NCBI GenBank assembly: GCA_019637265.1
Contig: JAHBVY010000019.1
Location: 1 to 37,596, forward strand
Direction: 5' to 3'
From: Polyangiaceae bacterium
GTDB taxonomy: Bacteria > Myxococcota_A > Polyangia > Polyangiales > Polyangiaceae
DNA length: 37,596 bases
The position numbers and the translations under genes were made by a program. The notes beneath the pieces are model-generated. The model was not told where the DNA came from and ran no database searches. It was given only the letters and a program-made list of their open reading frames with translations. Below, piece after piece: positions 22,601-30,384 of the stretch (its first letter is position 1; each line of letters opens with the position of its first letter).

Positions 22601-23513
22601 CCTTGTGGGTGCCGCCGTCGTAGCGATAGCAGTAGCTGAGCCCAGTGGGCGTGCGCTGCTCCACGAGCAGATGCCCCTGATAGCCGTAGGTGAAGCTGTG
22701 CCCCTCGGCGTCCGTGACCTGAGTCAGGTTGCCTGACTCATCGTAACGATAGCTGACGAGCCGCATCCAACGCTGGTGCGTCGGCTCGGTGGCGACCTCG
22801 ATCTCGAGCAGGCGGCGCGCGGCGTCGGTGCGGGTACGGTAAGGGCGCCCCGCGGAGTCGATGAAGCCGAGCAGCTCACCGTGCTCACCGCGCTGCACTT
22901 GGGTGGTGTTGCCGTAGCGATCCACCACGGCGGTGAGCGCGAAGCGGCCGGGGGCGCGCCTGATGGGTGAGAAGTGGTAGGTGAGGCGCGAGGTGGCGAT
23001 GCGGAGCTCGTAGCGTTCGCCCACCTGACTGAGTGTCCACCCGAGCGCGTTCTTGGTCGGGTTTCCGTCGCGCTTGAAGCGCTGCTTGCGCGCGCGATCG
23101 TCAGTGACGACGACGCGCCGTCGCTTCTCCTCGAGGGTCCACCCGAGCTCGTGGTTCCAGCCGTATCCAAGCTCCCCCGCGACGTTCGAGGTCCTGCTGC
23201 TGTAGCCGCGCATGAAGCGCAGCGGGGCCGGGCCGTTGAACGCGAAGTCGAGCACGTCCACGAACACACGTCCCGTGATGGGGCACACCGGGTCGCCGCA
23301 GCCTTCGCCGCCGTCGTTGTCGTCGCCGCTCGCGTCCTCGTCGCCGTCTTCCGTCCCGGCGTCCTCGTTACCCGAGCCGCCGCTGCCGCCTTTCCCAGAG
23401 CCGCCTCCGCCATCGCCGCCTCCACCAGCGACGAAGGTGCCTGGGTTCATGCCTGGAGGGGCGGGGATGTTGGGGACCGGTGCTGTTCTCGCCACGGGCG
23501 AAGCGTAGCCCAA
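19662..23513 (-). CDS. Rhs-repeat polymorphic toxin with Cys/DHQPP nuclease-like C-terminus
   Basis: The protein has 1283 aa (TTG start; ATG at 23450 is an alternative, and no ATG lies further upstream in frame). The N-terminus reads PNIPAPPGMNPGTFVAGGGG, then a Gly/Asp-rich linker and the entry motif GDPVCPITGRVFVDVLDFAF. A long array of YD/RHS repeats forms the shell. The core ends in the conserved RFRWYDPRVGMYISRDPLEL and YRYIDPLGL (about 1095-1103). The variable tip of about 180 residues follows. It has CHSCG (1187-1191), DHQPP (1210-1214) and CPRCSSTQGG (1238-1247), a Cys-pair arrangement typical of treble-clef/HNH-like nucleases. Delivery is probably by type VI secretion or a related route. 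Candidate immunity genes lie directly downstream. Confidence 0.9.
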   Translation of the reverse strand: MGYASPVARTAPVPNIPAPPGMNPGTFVAGGGGDGGGGSGKGGSGGSGNEDAGTEDGDEDASGDDNDGGEGCGDPVCPITGRVFVDVLDFAFNGPAPLRFMRGYSSRTSNVAGELGYGWNHELGWTLEEKRRRVVVTDDRARKQRFKRDGNPTKNALGWTLSQVGERYELRIATSRLTYHFSPIRRAPGRFALTAVVDRYGNTTQVQRGEHGELLGFIDSAGRPYRTRTDAARRLLEIEVATEPTHQRWMRLVSYRYDESGNLTQVTDAEGHSFTYGYQGHLLVEQRTPTGLSYCYRYDGGTHKARCLETWGEYIGRTDPALMHPPPPRPIDQKDNRPVKGIQSVRFEYLPEQHYAEAENGRGAVTRYFGDALGRVVRKVMPNGGVYESSYAPNGALDTTSDPDGHVTKHRSDSERTPVGFTGPNGEGLVVQREPDGTFIEVDERSGRVTRRRYDSNDNLTFVGHADGTWEEYEHDSRGLITAIVDRTGSVTRRRYDAMANLVETALPEGEVETSEYDYLGRRLAFTSPSGARTEWRWNRLNEVVWKRAPDGMETHVVYNPLMKPLEVREGNSVWRYEYGGLDWVTQITNPRGDVTELRYDVEGNLTWVKNARGQVYRQEFDLEDQPISAETFEGIKMSSRYDVMGRVEWTETPDGVTTLSYNDLGQLAKVEFADGEVVSLEHLTGAGLTRVDNQSVLVETWYDGVGQPVREIQGDHEIHVGWRGGQVATISPSSGPALVTGEHSAFSGTLQVGSKTLHLGRRVGQDRVSLLGTDLVYRVSYHENGRIRSHSIARRDAHRPLDDAGLDSDPNRVWWERYDYAGGQRLTSVLDSRGTHTQFEHDALGQVTSRVIDRGGLVETERVAYDAAGSPTLEGVVYDHLRRPIGVDGEVWEYDQEGRLQARNTQEGRFTYHFSTSSSLMEVRGPDQRVALEYDGRGRLMRKRVYRSDELVKSIDYIWANQMVIQEVDRLAGTTRTYLRLNREWEVLGHVDSGPNGEQAYLYARDSSGAVIAAFAEDGRQVFAAERSIFGDYTTTIDEVGITARLVNQFADPDVGLYYNRFRWYDPRVGMYISRDPLELDGTWNPRDYVRDPYRYIDPLGLAMTMSSNNPQDGHGHPDRPDRPGPSLLADNDEVSRYLTQPGYNATNGTEAVPGYVVADAQERTGRGFRSSTTTTIDAAGDAYGCHSCGRKRKEIEKQDGKFGHWRKDHQPPLSHVDAADEHNGHSNGVVRIYPHCPRCSSTQGGLLSSRRPTDADAARAAAIMAPRAADESRRGPPRRGT

Positions 23514-23825
23514 GAGGGCGGTGGCGGTCAGCCCGCTGGGTTGGGTGGCGCGTGAGCGTGGCCCGATGACGTTGGAGCGATGGCAGGGTGGCGTAGGCCG
23601 CAGCGCGCGCCGCCTACTTCGCGGAGCGCGATGGCTGGAGCAGGGCGAGACTGATGGGCTGGACGCGGCTCGTGAGCGAGGAAGCGTGGTGGACAGGGGA
23701 GCGTAGAAGGCGGGCTTTCAGCAGGATCGTGAGCAGATCACCCGCTGGCGAGCAGGCTCACTGGGGAGTTGGCGAGGCAACTTCCACAGCAAGGCGCTGG
23801 GCAGCCGTGTTAGGCTGCGCCGCGC
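23514..23825. other. Divergent intergenic region, Rhs / YbjN-like operon
   Basis: These 312 bp separate the divergent Rhs gene and the YbjN-like/PspA operon. The Rhs frame stays open to about 23718 but without an ATG or good start. I see no clear promoter, repeat or RNA gene. The start of the Rhs protein could be affected if a non-ATG start upstream is used. Confidence 0.35.
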
Positions 23826-24212
23826 ATGACGACTGAGCTCCTGGAAGGCTACCTGAACAAGCTGGACCGGCCGTTCGAGCGGAGTGAGGACGGCACCTAC
23901 GTCATCATCGTGCATCGGCAGGCCATCGCGCTCCGGGTGGCGCAGCCGGTGCTGGTGATCCAGACGGAAATTGGTCCGGTAGAGGCTGACGTCGCGGTGC
24001 AGGCGCGGGTGTTCCGGCGCTTGCTCGAGCTGAACGCGAGCGACCTGATGCACGCGGCCTACGCGATCGAGGAAGATCGCATCGTGCTGTGCGCGGCGCT
24101 CGAGCTCGCGAACCTCGACTTCAATGAGCTCGAGGCGGTGTTGGCGGACATGGACCTCGCGCTCTCCAAGCACGTGCCTGGGCTGCGTCAGATGTCTCAG
24201 CAAGAGGGTTGA
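23826..24212 (+). CDS. YbjN/CesT-like small protein upstream of pspA
   Basis: The protein has 128 aa and no signal peptide, so it is cytoplasmic. The alpha/beta pattern (ELLEGYLNKLDRPFERSEDG, then TYVIIVHRQAIALRVAQPVL, with a helical end LNELEAVLADMDLALSK-like) is that of YbjN/type III chaperone-like folds. The stop is 3 nt before the pspA ATG, so the two are translationally linked. Proteins of this fold near PspA are plausible partners or regulators in membrane-stress response. The family call rests on pattern, not a search. Confidence 0.72.
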   Translation: MTTELLEGYLNKLDRPFERSEDGTYVIIVHRQAIALRVAQPVLVIQTEIGPVEADVAVQARVFRRLLELNASDLMHAAYAIEEDRIVLCAALELANLDFNELEAVLADMDLALSKHVPGLRQMSQQEG

Positions 24213-24215
24213 ACC

Positions 24216-25034
24216 ATGGGGATCTTCGCGCGACTCGCCCGGCTCATCAAATCCAACATCAACGACATGATCAGCTCCTCTGAAGATCCAGAGAAGATGC
24301 TGAATCAGGTCGTGCTCGACATGAACGAGCAGCTTCACGAGGCGAAGAAGCAGGTCGCCGTGGCGATCGCCGACGAGAAGAAGCTCGCGAAGCAGGCCGA
24401 GCAAGAGGCCTCCACCGCCGCGGAGTGGGAGCGCCGCGCGATGATCGCGGTGCGCGCTGGGGACGACGCGCTGGCGAAGGAGGCGCTCGCGCGCAAGCGC
24501 GAGCACGACGAGCTGGCCGAGCAGTTCAAGCTGCAGTGGCAGAAGCAGAAGGCCGCCGTAGACCAGCTGAAGATCGCGCTCCGCGCGCTCAACAACAAGA
24601 TTGAGGAGGCCAAGCGCAAGAAGGGCCTGCTCATCGCGCGGAAGAAGCGGGCGGAGGCGCAGAAGGCCATCCAAGCGACGATGAGCGGGCTCAAGAACGC
24701 CAGCGCGTTCGAGACGTTCGACCGCATGGAGGGGGAGATCAACCGCATCGAGGCGGAGGCGGAGGCCGGCGCCGAGCTGGCGGAGGAGTACTCGGGGGAC
24801 GTGTTGAAGCAGCGCTTCGCGCAGCTCGAGGTGAGCGCTGGCGCCGAGGAAGACTTGCTCGCGCTGAAGCAGAAGATGGGCCTCGCGCCGCCGCCCGAGC
24901 CCGAGCCCGAGCCGCAGCAGGTGCGGGTGGATCGCGAGTTCGAGGAGCTCGACGACGCCGAGCGCGAGGAGCTCGCGCGGGCGCTGGAGGAGCTCGAGGC
25001 AGAGCACCAAGCCGAGCTGCGGATGAAGCGATGA
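24216..25034 (+). CDS. pspA: PspA/IM30 (Vipp1) family membrane-stress protein
   Basis: The protein has 272 aa, slightly longer than the typical 220-250. The N-terminus MGIFARLARLIKSNINDMIS is the amphipathic membrane-binding helix of PspA/IM30. Almost all the rest is long coiled-coil helices (from about residue 25 to 215), including SSEDPEKMLNQVVLDMNEQL, the family's second-helix block. The protein is peripheral on the inner membrane and assembles into ESCRT-III-like rods that stabilise damaged membrane. A C-terminal acidic segment with a PPPEPEPEPEP stretch and a last Glu-rich helix is an extension. The stop overlaps the next gene as ATGA. Confidence 0.95.
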   Translation: MGIFARLARLIKSNINDMISSSEDPEKMLNQVVLDMNEQLHEAKKQVAVAIADEKKLAKQAEQEASTAAEWERRAMIAVRAGDDALAKEALARKREHDELAEQFKLQWQKQKAAVDQLKIALRALNNKIEEAKRKKGLLIARKKRAEAQKAIQATMSGLKNASAFETFDRMEGEINRIEAEAEAGAELAEEYSGDVLKQRFAQLEVSAGAEEDLLALKQKMGLAPPPEPEPEPQQVRVDREFEELDDAEREELARALEELEAEHQAELRMKR

Positions 25035-27094
25035 CGCGCGGCGCCGTGAATGCGCCGACCGGTGCTGGCACTGCTCGATCGAAGCGGTCAGGTGTGCCGA
25101 CTTGCGCGCTCGGCCCTGGCGCCATGAAGGGCAGCGCTAGGGAGGTGCGCGCGGCTCGGTCAGGGGCATGGCTCCTGGTGGCGAGCGCCCTCATGGGGTG
25201 GAGCGGCGCGGCGGAGGCGCAGGCTTCGGGCGCCACCTTGGAGGCGCGCTCCACCTCGGCGCGCCCTGTGAAAGTGGACGGCTGGCTCAAGGAGTGGGGC
25301 GGCTTCACGCCGCTCTCCGTGGCGGTGAAGGGCAGCGCGCCGAGCACGGTGTCGGCTTCTGTCTCCGTGGGGTACGACGCGCGGCAGCTCTACCTCGCCT
25401 TCACGGTGAAGGACGACGACCTGGTGCGGACGTCGGCCTTTGGTAGTCAGGAAGACCGACTGGAGCTGAGCCTCAGCGTGCCGAAGCCGGAGGGCGGCGC
25501 CGCGAGCTACGAGCTGTGGCTGTACCCGGGGGTGCCAGGCAAGAGCGCTGGCGCGGTGAAGTTTCGCGATGGCTCACGCGTGGCCGGCGCGAAGATCGTG
25601 GAGGCGGACGCCAAGGGGGGCGTGGACGTGGAGGTCTCGGTGCCTTGGTCGGCGCTGCCCGCCACGCAGCGCCTCCGCGTGGGGCTCAAGGGGGCCGCGC
25701 GCTACGTGGACTACGCCGCGGGCGGCAAGCAGCGGGCCATCATCGGCACCAGCGCGGAGACGCAGGCGAGCCGCCTCCCACCGCTTCGCTTCGAGAACGA
25801 GCGCGCCCTCGAAGGCGGCCTGCTGGAGCCCAAGCGGCTGAGCCGCACGCCCTCCAAGGTGGTCTACGCCAACGTGGCGGGGGACGCGGCGCTGGAGCAG
25901 ATCGCGGTTTATGGCGGCTTCCTGACGATCATCGGCAGCGGCTACCGTAATGGGGAGCAGTTCTTCTTCAAGGACTTGAGCGTGGGCTCGCGCGGGGTGG
26001 AGCGCTTGGAGGCGCAGGACCTCACGGGGGATGGCCGCGCGGAAATCATCACGGTGAGCCGAGTGGGGGAGGGCGACTCGTACCGGGAGCTGGTGCAGGT
26101 GCTCTCGCTGTCGGCGGAGGGGGTGCCGTTCGTCGCCTTCGAGCACGAGATCGCGGTCCGCACGCCTGTGGGCTCGATCGCGAACCGCATGAGCATCGGT
26201 CGCCACGCGGGCAAGCCGGCGGTGATCATCGCGCAGGGGGAGGCCTCGGGCTTCGATCAGGCGAGCTACTCGGAGCCGCGCCAGGCCGAGGCCTTGAACG
26301 CTATTTTGCCGTGGGAGCCGGTGGCGGAGAGGAGCTTCGCTTGGGATGGTAAGCGCTTCGTCCAAGTGGCGGAGAAGGCGGGCAAGCCGCGCCTCACCGA
26401 GGGGAGCGGTACCAAGGCGCCCGCTGCGAAGTCGCCGTCCCATGAGCCGCCCGCGCCGCGGCCGCCCACGGCGGATGAGCTGCTCGATCAGGTGTACGCG
26501 CTGTACCGCGAGCGGCGGGGCGTGGCGAAGGAGCAGCCGCGCTTCGACTTCGTGACGGACGTGAGCGGCGACACCACGCGGGAGCGGGTGCTCGTGCACG
26601 GCCTGGACGTGGTGGTGTTCGGCAAGGGGTACCGCGGTGGCACTAGCTTCGCGTACATCACGCTGCCAGCGAAGGCGCCGGAGGACGTCCTGCACGTCAC
26701 CGCGCGTGACCTCACCGGGGACGGCAAGGCCGAGATCATCGCGCGCGCCAAGCTGAAGACGCAGACCAGCGAGGAGTTTGGCAAGGTGGTGGTGGAGCGG
26801 CACGCGCTGCTCGTCTACCAGGTGGGGGAGTCGGCGCTCGTGCGGGTGTTCGCCGCGGAGGTGGGGCGCGTGCTGGGAGATCGTCAGGTGCGTGGACGCG
26901 TGCTGTTCAAGCCGGCGGAGCGCGGCGTGACGCTGGTGCTGAAGCCCGGGCGCGTGACGGGGTGGACCGAGCAGACGTATCCTTTCCCTGTGGAAACAAC
27001 GACCTCCGGCGGGCTGGAGCCGCTGCTCTTGCCGTGGTCCGCCGAGCGCGAGCTGAGCTATCAGTTCACGGACGGCGCGTTTCAGCGCCGGTGA
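25031..27094 (+). CDS. Secreted CBM9-like protein with two DLTGDG calcium-type motifs
   Basis: The protein has 687 aa from the ATG that overlaps the pspA stop. The signal peptide (GAWLLVASALMGWSGAAEAQ) fits better with the ATG at 25124 (MKGSAREVRAARSG), and either start is possible. Residues of about 75-245 look like a carbohydrate-binding module family 9 domain (VDGWLKEW, VSVGYDARQLYLAFTVKDDD). Two later beta-rich segments each carry a calcium-loop motif, DLTGDGRAEII and DLTGDGKAEII, as in FG-GAP/VCBS repeats, separated by a Pro-rich linker near 455-475. It is periplasmic or secreted. Its pairing with pspA suggests an envelope role; the exact function is unknown. Confidence 0.85.
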   Translation: MTRGAVNAPTGAGTARSKRSGVPTCALGPGAMKGSAREVRAARSGAWLLVASALMGWSGAAEAQASGATLEARSTSARPVKVDGWLKEWGGFTPLSVAVKGSAPSTVSASVSVGYDARQLYLAFTVKDDDLVRTSAFGSQEDRLELSLSVPKPEGGAASYELWLYPGVPGKSAGAVKFRDGSRVAGAKIVEADAKGGVDVEVSVPWSALPATQRLRVGLKGAARYVDYAAGGKQRAIIGTSAETQASRLPPLRFENERALEGGLLEPKRLSRTPSKVVYANVAGDAALEQIAVYGGFLTIIGSGYRNGEQFFFKDLSVGSRGVERLEAQDLTGDGRAEIITVSRVGEGDSYRELVQVLSLSAEGVPFVAFEHEIAVRTPVGSIANRMSIGRHAGKPAVIIAQGEASGFDQASYSEPRQAEALNAILPWEPVAERSFAWDGKRFVQVAEKAGKPRLTEGSGTKAPAAKSPSHEPPAPRPPTADELLDQVYALYRERRGVAKEQPRFDFVTDVSGDTTRERVLVHGLDVVVFGKGYRGGTSFAYITLPAKAPEDVLHVTARDLTGDGKAEIIARAKLKTQTSEEFGKVVVERHALLVYQVGESALVRVFAAEVGRVLGDRQVRGRVLFKPAERGVTLVLKPGRVTGWTEQTYPFPVETTTSGGLEPLLLPWSAERELSYQFTDGAFQRR

Positions 27095-27096
27095 GC

Positions 27097-27123
27097 GGGT
27101 TTGGGGGTTGGACGGCACCGCGC
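27097..27123 (+). repeat. G-rich intergenic element, FGGWTAPR type (copy e)
   Basis: GGGTTTGGGGGTTGGACGGC then ACCGCGC, starting 2 nt after a stop codon. Its first 26 nt match the minus-strand copy at 3681-3706 exactly. It faces an inverted relative at 27228-27257 in the gap between two convergent genes. Confidence 0.75.
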
Positions 27124-27227
27124 CTCCACGGCGATGAGCGCCCCGGTGGACGGCAGCCTGACTGACGAAGTGATTCGTCGCGTGACCTGACGAGTGACTC
27201 GACCCGTGCCTGACGCGACGCCACCCA

Positions 27228-27257
27228 GCGCGGTGCAGGCGAACCCCCCAAAAACCC
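27228..27257 (-). repeat. G-rich intergenic element, CCTGCACCGCGC type (copy j)
   Basis: On the minus strand it reads GGGTTTTTGGGGGGTTCGCC then TGCACCGCGC. It is like the copy at 13337-13368 and is inverted relative to copy e, 105 bp away, within the convergent 27095-27315 gap. Confidence 0.65.
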
Positions 27258-27315
27258 TGGCGCGTTTGGCAGGTGTACTGACGAATAAGCGCGATGTGCG
27301 GTGCGCTTCGCTGGC

Positions 27316-28674
27316 TCAGCTCAGCACGGTGAGGTTCAGCAAGGCGAAGCCGCCGGGGGTGATGCGGACGCGCTCGGTGCGAGTGAAGCCGCGGGCGGTG
27401 AGGGTGATGTCGTAGGTGCCGGGAGCGAGGCGCTGGCGGCCGAAGGCCATGCGCGCGGGGAGCATGGCCCAGCTGCGGGTGTCTGGGGTGTCCGCGGCGG
27501 TCAGGGTGGCTTGCGTGCCGAGTGACAGCAGGATCCCCCAGGGGCTGTCGCCCGCTGCCTGGCGCGCGACCTCCCCCGCCACCAGGCGCGTCAGCATGCG
27601 GGTGATGGCGGCGCCGATCACCGCGCCCTCCGCCTCACGCCAGGCGGCGCGAGCCTCCAGGTCGACGCCGATCACCGGCTCCAAGGGCGTGGTGCGCCCG
27701 TTGATGCTGAAGTCAGGTATGCTGCCTGCACCGCGCGCGCGCCCGAGCGCTGGGTAGTTCACCCAGGTGACCAAACCTTGGGCGGCCAAGCGGTTCGCCC
27801 GCGCGTGCTCGCTGGGCGGCATGTGGCTGGCGGCGTGGGTGAGCGCGAGGCCGATCGGGAGGCGCTTGGCCACTTTCGCCGGTGCGCGCCCATAGCTCAC
27901 CACCACCAAGAGCTCGCCGTCTCGTGGCCGCTCTCGCGGCTGTTCTGGGGGCTGTTCCTCCGGTTGAGCTCCACCCAGCAGCTTGCGGATGCGCGGCGAG
28001 CGGTAGCTCGAGCGCGCTGCGAGGCGCCGCACGGGCTCGTGGAGGCTCGCGTAGTCGCCGTACTGGAGCGCCTCGTCGTAGTAGCGGAGCGCCTCCGTGG
28101 CGCGTCCGCTGTACTCGAACGCGAACCCCGCGAGGTAGCTGCCCGGCCCCGAGAGGCCCGCGCCGGGCTCCGCCTGATCGCGCAGGTAGCGCTGGACGAC
28201 CGAGAGCCGCCGCGCCTCCACCCGCGCGCCGTTCAGCTCGCCCAGGCGCAGGTAGTTCACGAGGTTCATCGTGTTGATGAGCAGCTTCTCGTACGGTGGC
28301 GCGCTGTAGCTGCCGCTGTCGTCGCTGAACAGGTAGCGACCGAGCTCATCGGCGGTGGCGCGCTTCAGGTCGAGGAGATCGATGGCCTTGTCCGCGGCGT
28401 TCAAGTCCTGAGCGCTCAGTTTGTAGCGGCCGAGCTGCTGCAGCACCATCGCGCGATCGAGCAGCAAGAGCGCCTGATCGCCGCTCAAGTCAGCCGGCTG
28501 ATCTTCCGCGCGGCTCACGTCGAGCTCCTCGTTCAGCAGGCTGAGGGCGCGCTCGGGATCACCTGCGTCGAGGGCGTCGCGCGCCTCCAGGGTGCGGCTG
28601 GCGTGCCCAGCGCACCCGGCGAGCGTCAGGCAGGTGGCTAGCAGCGGCAGCAGGTGGTGAGGGAAGCGGACCAT
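27316..28674 (-). CDS. COG3014-like TPR lipoprotein
   Basis: The protein has 452 aa. The signal peptide ends in lipobox TLAGC (Cys21). Residues of about 25-215 are helical with TPR-like pairs (ALDAGDPERALSLLNEEL, AMVLQQLGRYKLSAQDLNAA, FSGRATEALRYYDEAL-like). A middle stretch is rich in Pro/Glu/Arg, and the C-terminal part is beta-rich ending in GTYDITLTARGFTRTERVRI, a PEGA-like strand pattern. The gene follows an LpoB-like gene by 22 bp on the same strand, an arrangement known for COG3014 proteins. It is expected at the outer membrane, near cell-wall synthesis control. The family call is from pattern and neighbourhood. Confidence 0.83.
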   Translation of the reverse strand: MVRFPHHLLPLLATCLTLAGCAGHASRTLEARDALDAGDPERALSLLNEELDVSRAEDQPADLSGDQALLLLDRAMVLQQLGRYKLSAQDLNAADKAIDLLDLKRATADELGRYLFSDDSGSYSAPPYEKLLINTMNLVNYLRLGELNGARVEARRLSVVQRYLRDQAEPGAGLSGPGSYLAGFAFEYSGRATEALRYYDEALQYGDYASLHEPVRRLAARSSYRSPRIRKLLGGAQPEEQPPEQPRERPRDGELLVVVSYGRAPAKVAKRLPIGLALTHAASHMPPSEHARANRLAAQGLVTWVNYPALGRARGAGSIPDFSINGRTTPLEPVIGVDLEARAAWREAEGAVIGAAITRMLTRLVAGEVARQAAGDSPWGILLSLGTQATLTAADTPDTRSWAMLPARMAFGRQRLAPGTYDITLTARGFTRTERVRITPGGFALLNLTVLS

Positions 28675-28696
28675 TGGCTGGCGCTGCCTCGACGGT

Positions 28697-29299
28697 TCAG
28701 TTGACGAGCGCCTTGGTGACCGACACCTTGTTTTGGAACAAGACCTCCCCCGTCTCGGCGTCGAGCACCTGGAGGAACAGCCAATACTGCACGCGGCGCT
28801 CGTCCTCCTTGCGCTCGTCGCTGCTGAACACCTTGCCGGTGATGAAGTAGCGCGCGCCCAGCTGGCGCCCCCAGCGCGCGATCTGAGAAGGATCGAACGC
28901 GTCCGAGTGCTGCCGCCGCACCTCTTCGATCAGCGACGCTTGGCGCTCGTGGCTGACGACGCGGACGTGCCCTGCGTTGATGAGGCGCGTCTCGATGTCG
29001 CTCACCAGCGACTCCAGCGCGCTGTCCACGTGCTCACTGGTCTCGTTGCGGAGCGGGAGGACGGTGAGGGTGGGGCGGTCCTCCTGCTGCCAGCGCTTGA
29101 GCACCGCGCTCTCCTGCAGCGCGGCCATGTTCTGCTCGAGGAGCCGTGCCAGGTCGCGGCGGTCGAGCCCCGTGCTGAAGGCCTCGTCGTCGAGGCCCGC
29201 CACCTCTTCCCCTCGCACCGGTGTGGGGGAGCCGCAGGCCGCTTGGAGCAGTAACGCCGAGGCGAGCAGGGTGAGCCAGGGAGCGCGTCGCAGGATCAT
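28697..29299 (-). CDS. lpoB: LpoB-like lipoprotein (penicillin-binding protein activator family)
   Basis: The protein has 200 aa. The signal peptide ends in lipobox LLQAAC (Cys21). The core from about 65 carries the LpoB/COG3417 pattern: LTVLPLRNETSEHVDS, LVSDIETRLINAGHVRVVSH, RQLGARYFITGKVFS and YWLFLQVLDAETGEVLFQNK. In enterobacteria LpoB is an outer-membrane lipoprotein that activates the peptidoglycan synthase PBP1b; the same role here is inferred only. It lies directly upstream of the COG3014-like gene in a two-gene operon, with a 232-bp gap before it that holds a G-rich element and hairpins. Confidence 0.85.
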   Translation of the reverse strand: MILRRAPWLTLLASALLLQAACGSPTPVRGEEVAGLDDEAFSTGLDRRDLARLLEQNMAALQESAVLKRWQQEDRPTLTVLPLRNETSEHVDSALESLVSDIETRLINAGHVRVVSHERQASLIEEVRRQHSDAFDPSQIARWGRQLGARYFITGKVFSSDERKEDERRVQYWLFLQVLDAETGEVLFQNKVSVTKALVN

Positions 29300-29409
29300 G
29301 GGTGTTCCTTCTTTAGGGGTAGGCAGCGCCGGGTCAGACGCAGGGGCGCCGTCTTGGCTTCATTGAGCCGTACAGTGTGACCGAGAAGCGCGCCGCGGCT
29401 CGGTGCTTC

Positions 29410-29424
29410 GCCAAACCCCGAACC
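29410..29424 (-). repeat. G-rich intergenic element, shorter variant (copy h)
   Basis: On the minus strand it reads GGTTCGGGGTTTGGC, a short relative of the WGFG-type elements. It lies in the gap upstream of the LpoB-like gene, just past an eight-T run on the same strand. Confidence 0.5.
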
Positions 29425-29428
29425 AAGC

Positions 29429-29512
29429 AAAAAAAACCTGCGCGGGCTCGTCCGAGGGCGGCCACTCGGGCCGCCCGATGTGGGGCAGTAGGGGCACCCC
29501 GGATGGTGCCCA
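29429..29512 (-). terminator. Hairpins and T-run downstream of jag
   Basis: Read on the minus strand, the region after the jag stop has a first stem GGGCACC/GGTGCCC (29492-29511), then a perfect stem GGGCGGCC-CGAGT-GGCCGCCC (29456-29476). A run of eight T (29429-29436) follows about 20 nt later. The T-run is not directly next to the stem, so this is a probable but not classic terminator for the rpmH-jag operon. Confidence 0.4.
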
Positions 29513-29531
29513 CCCCTTGCCATCGCCGTGG

Positions 29532-30194
29532 CTAGCGCCGGACGGGGATGATCTGCACGCGGCGATCGTCGCCTTCGCCGTCGCTCTTGGTGACCACGCC
29601 GTCGAACTTGGCGAGGGCCAGGTGCACCACGCGGCGATCGCGCGGGTTCATCGGCTCGAAGGTGATGATCTTACCGTCCGTGACGGCTTGCTTGCCGAGG
29701 CGGCGCGCCATGGTGGCGAGGGAGTCGTCGCGGCGGCTGCGGTAGCCCTCCGCGTCCACCAGGATGTGGCGCTTCTCCAAGCCGGGGCGGTTCACCACGC
29801 GGTTCGTCAGGAACTGCAGGGCGCCGAGCACCTGCCCCTTCTTACCGATGATGCGGCCCGAGTCGGGCCCCGTGATCTCCAAGTTGATCTCGAGCTCGGA
29901 GTCTTCGTCCTTGGGGCGGCGGAGATGCACCTGACAGTCCATCTGCATCTCGCTCACCACGCGCTGCAAGAACTCGAGCGCCTTCAGCGCGCGCTCGTCG
30001 TCCTCCGGGTAATACTCCTCGTCGCGCTTGGCGCGGCGCTTGCGGCGCTTACGACCCCCGCCGCCAGCCGCTTCGGCGCCCTCGCCCTTCGCCTCCGTGC
30101 TCTCGGAGTCAGCGCCCTCGGCGTCGTCGCCTGAGGCGTCATCGTCAGCCTCCCAGCCTTCATCGACTTCGGGGCTCTCGGTTGCTTCGCTCAT
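29532..30194 (-). CDS. jag: Jag/KhpB RNA-binding protein (KH-R3H)
   Basis: The protein has 220 aa, cytoplasmic. An acidic, disordered N-terminal ~45 residues and a basic patch GRKRRKRRAKRD replace the usual Jag-N domain. The KH domain (about 70-135) has the GxxG loop in SGRIIGKKGQVLGALQFLTN. The R3H domain (about 145-205) has the RRVVH signature in NPRDRRVVHLALAKFDGV. The family binds RNA and affects cell elongation and division, often with KhpA. The gene is the last of the rpmH-rnpA-yidD-yidC-jag operon, 190 bp after yidC; that gap shows no gene, only GC-rich imperfect repeats. Confidence 0.93.
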   Translation of the reverse strand: MSEATESPEVDEGWEADDDASGDDAEGADSESTEAKGEGAEAAGGGGRKRRKRRAKRDEEYYPEDDERALKALEFLQRVVSEMQMDCQVHLRRPKDEDSELEINLEITGPDSGRIIGKKGQVLGALQFLTNRVVNRPGLEKRHILVDAEGYRSRRDDSLATMARRLGKQAVTDGKIITFEPMNPRDRRVVHLALAKFDGVVTKSDGEGDDRRVQIIPVRR

Positions 30195-30384
30195 GCGGTT
30201 TGTCTCTCCTATAGAAAGCAGAGCCTGGCTCTGTTGAAGCGTTGTGTGTCGGTCGACAGGGCGGCGAATGAACTGGCGCCGCGCGGGTGGCCCGCAGGGA
30301 CTCGCGCACTGCGCTTGGAGCCGCAGCGCTCGGAGCTGCCGCGCTCCGCGTCGCTGCGTTCAGAGCCGCTGCACCTGGCCGCGT

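Noticed and set aside
17756..23513. Prophage or insertion sequence carrying the Rhs locus
   Set aside because: No integrase, transposase, tail gene, terminal inverted repeat or tRNA attachment site is present. The locus looks like a chromosomal polymorphic-toxin unit.
27097..27257. Opposed G-rich copies as a bidirectional intrinsic terminator
   Set aside because: The arms are only partly complementary over 105 bp of spacer, and there is no U-tract. Kept as a finding, not as a terminator feature.
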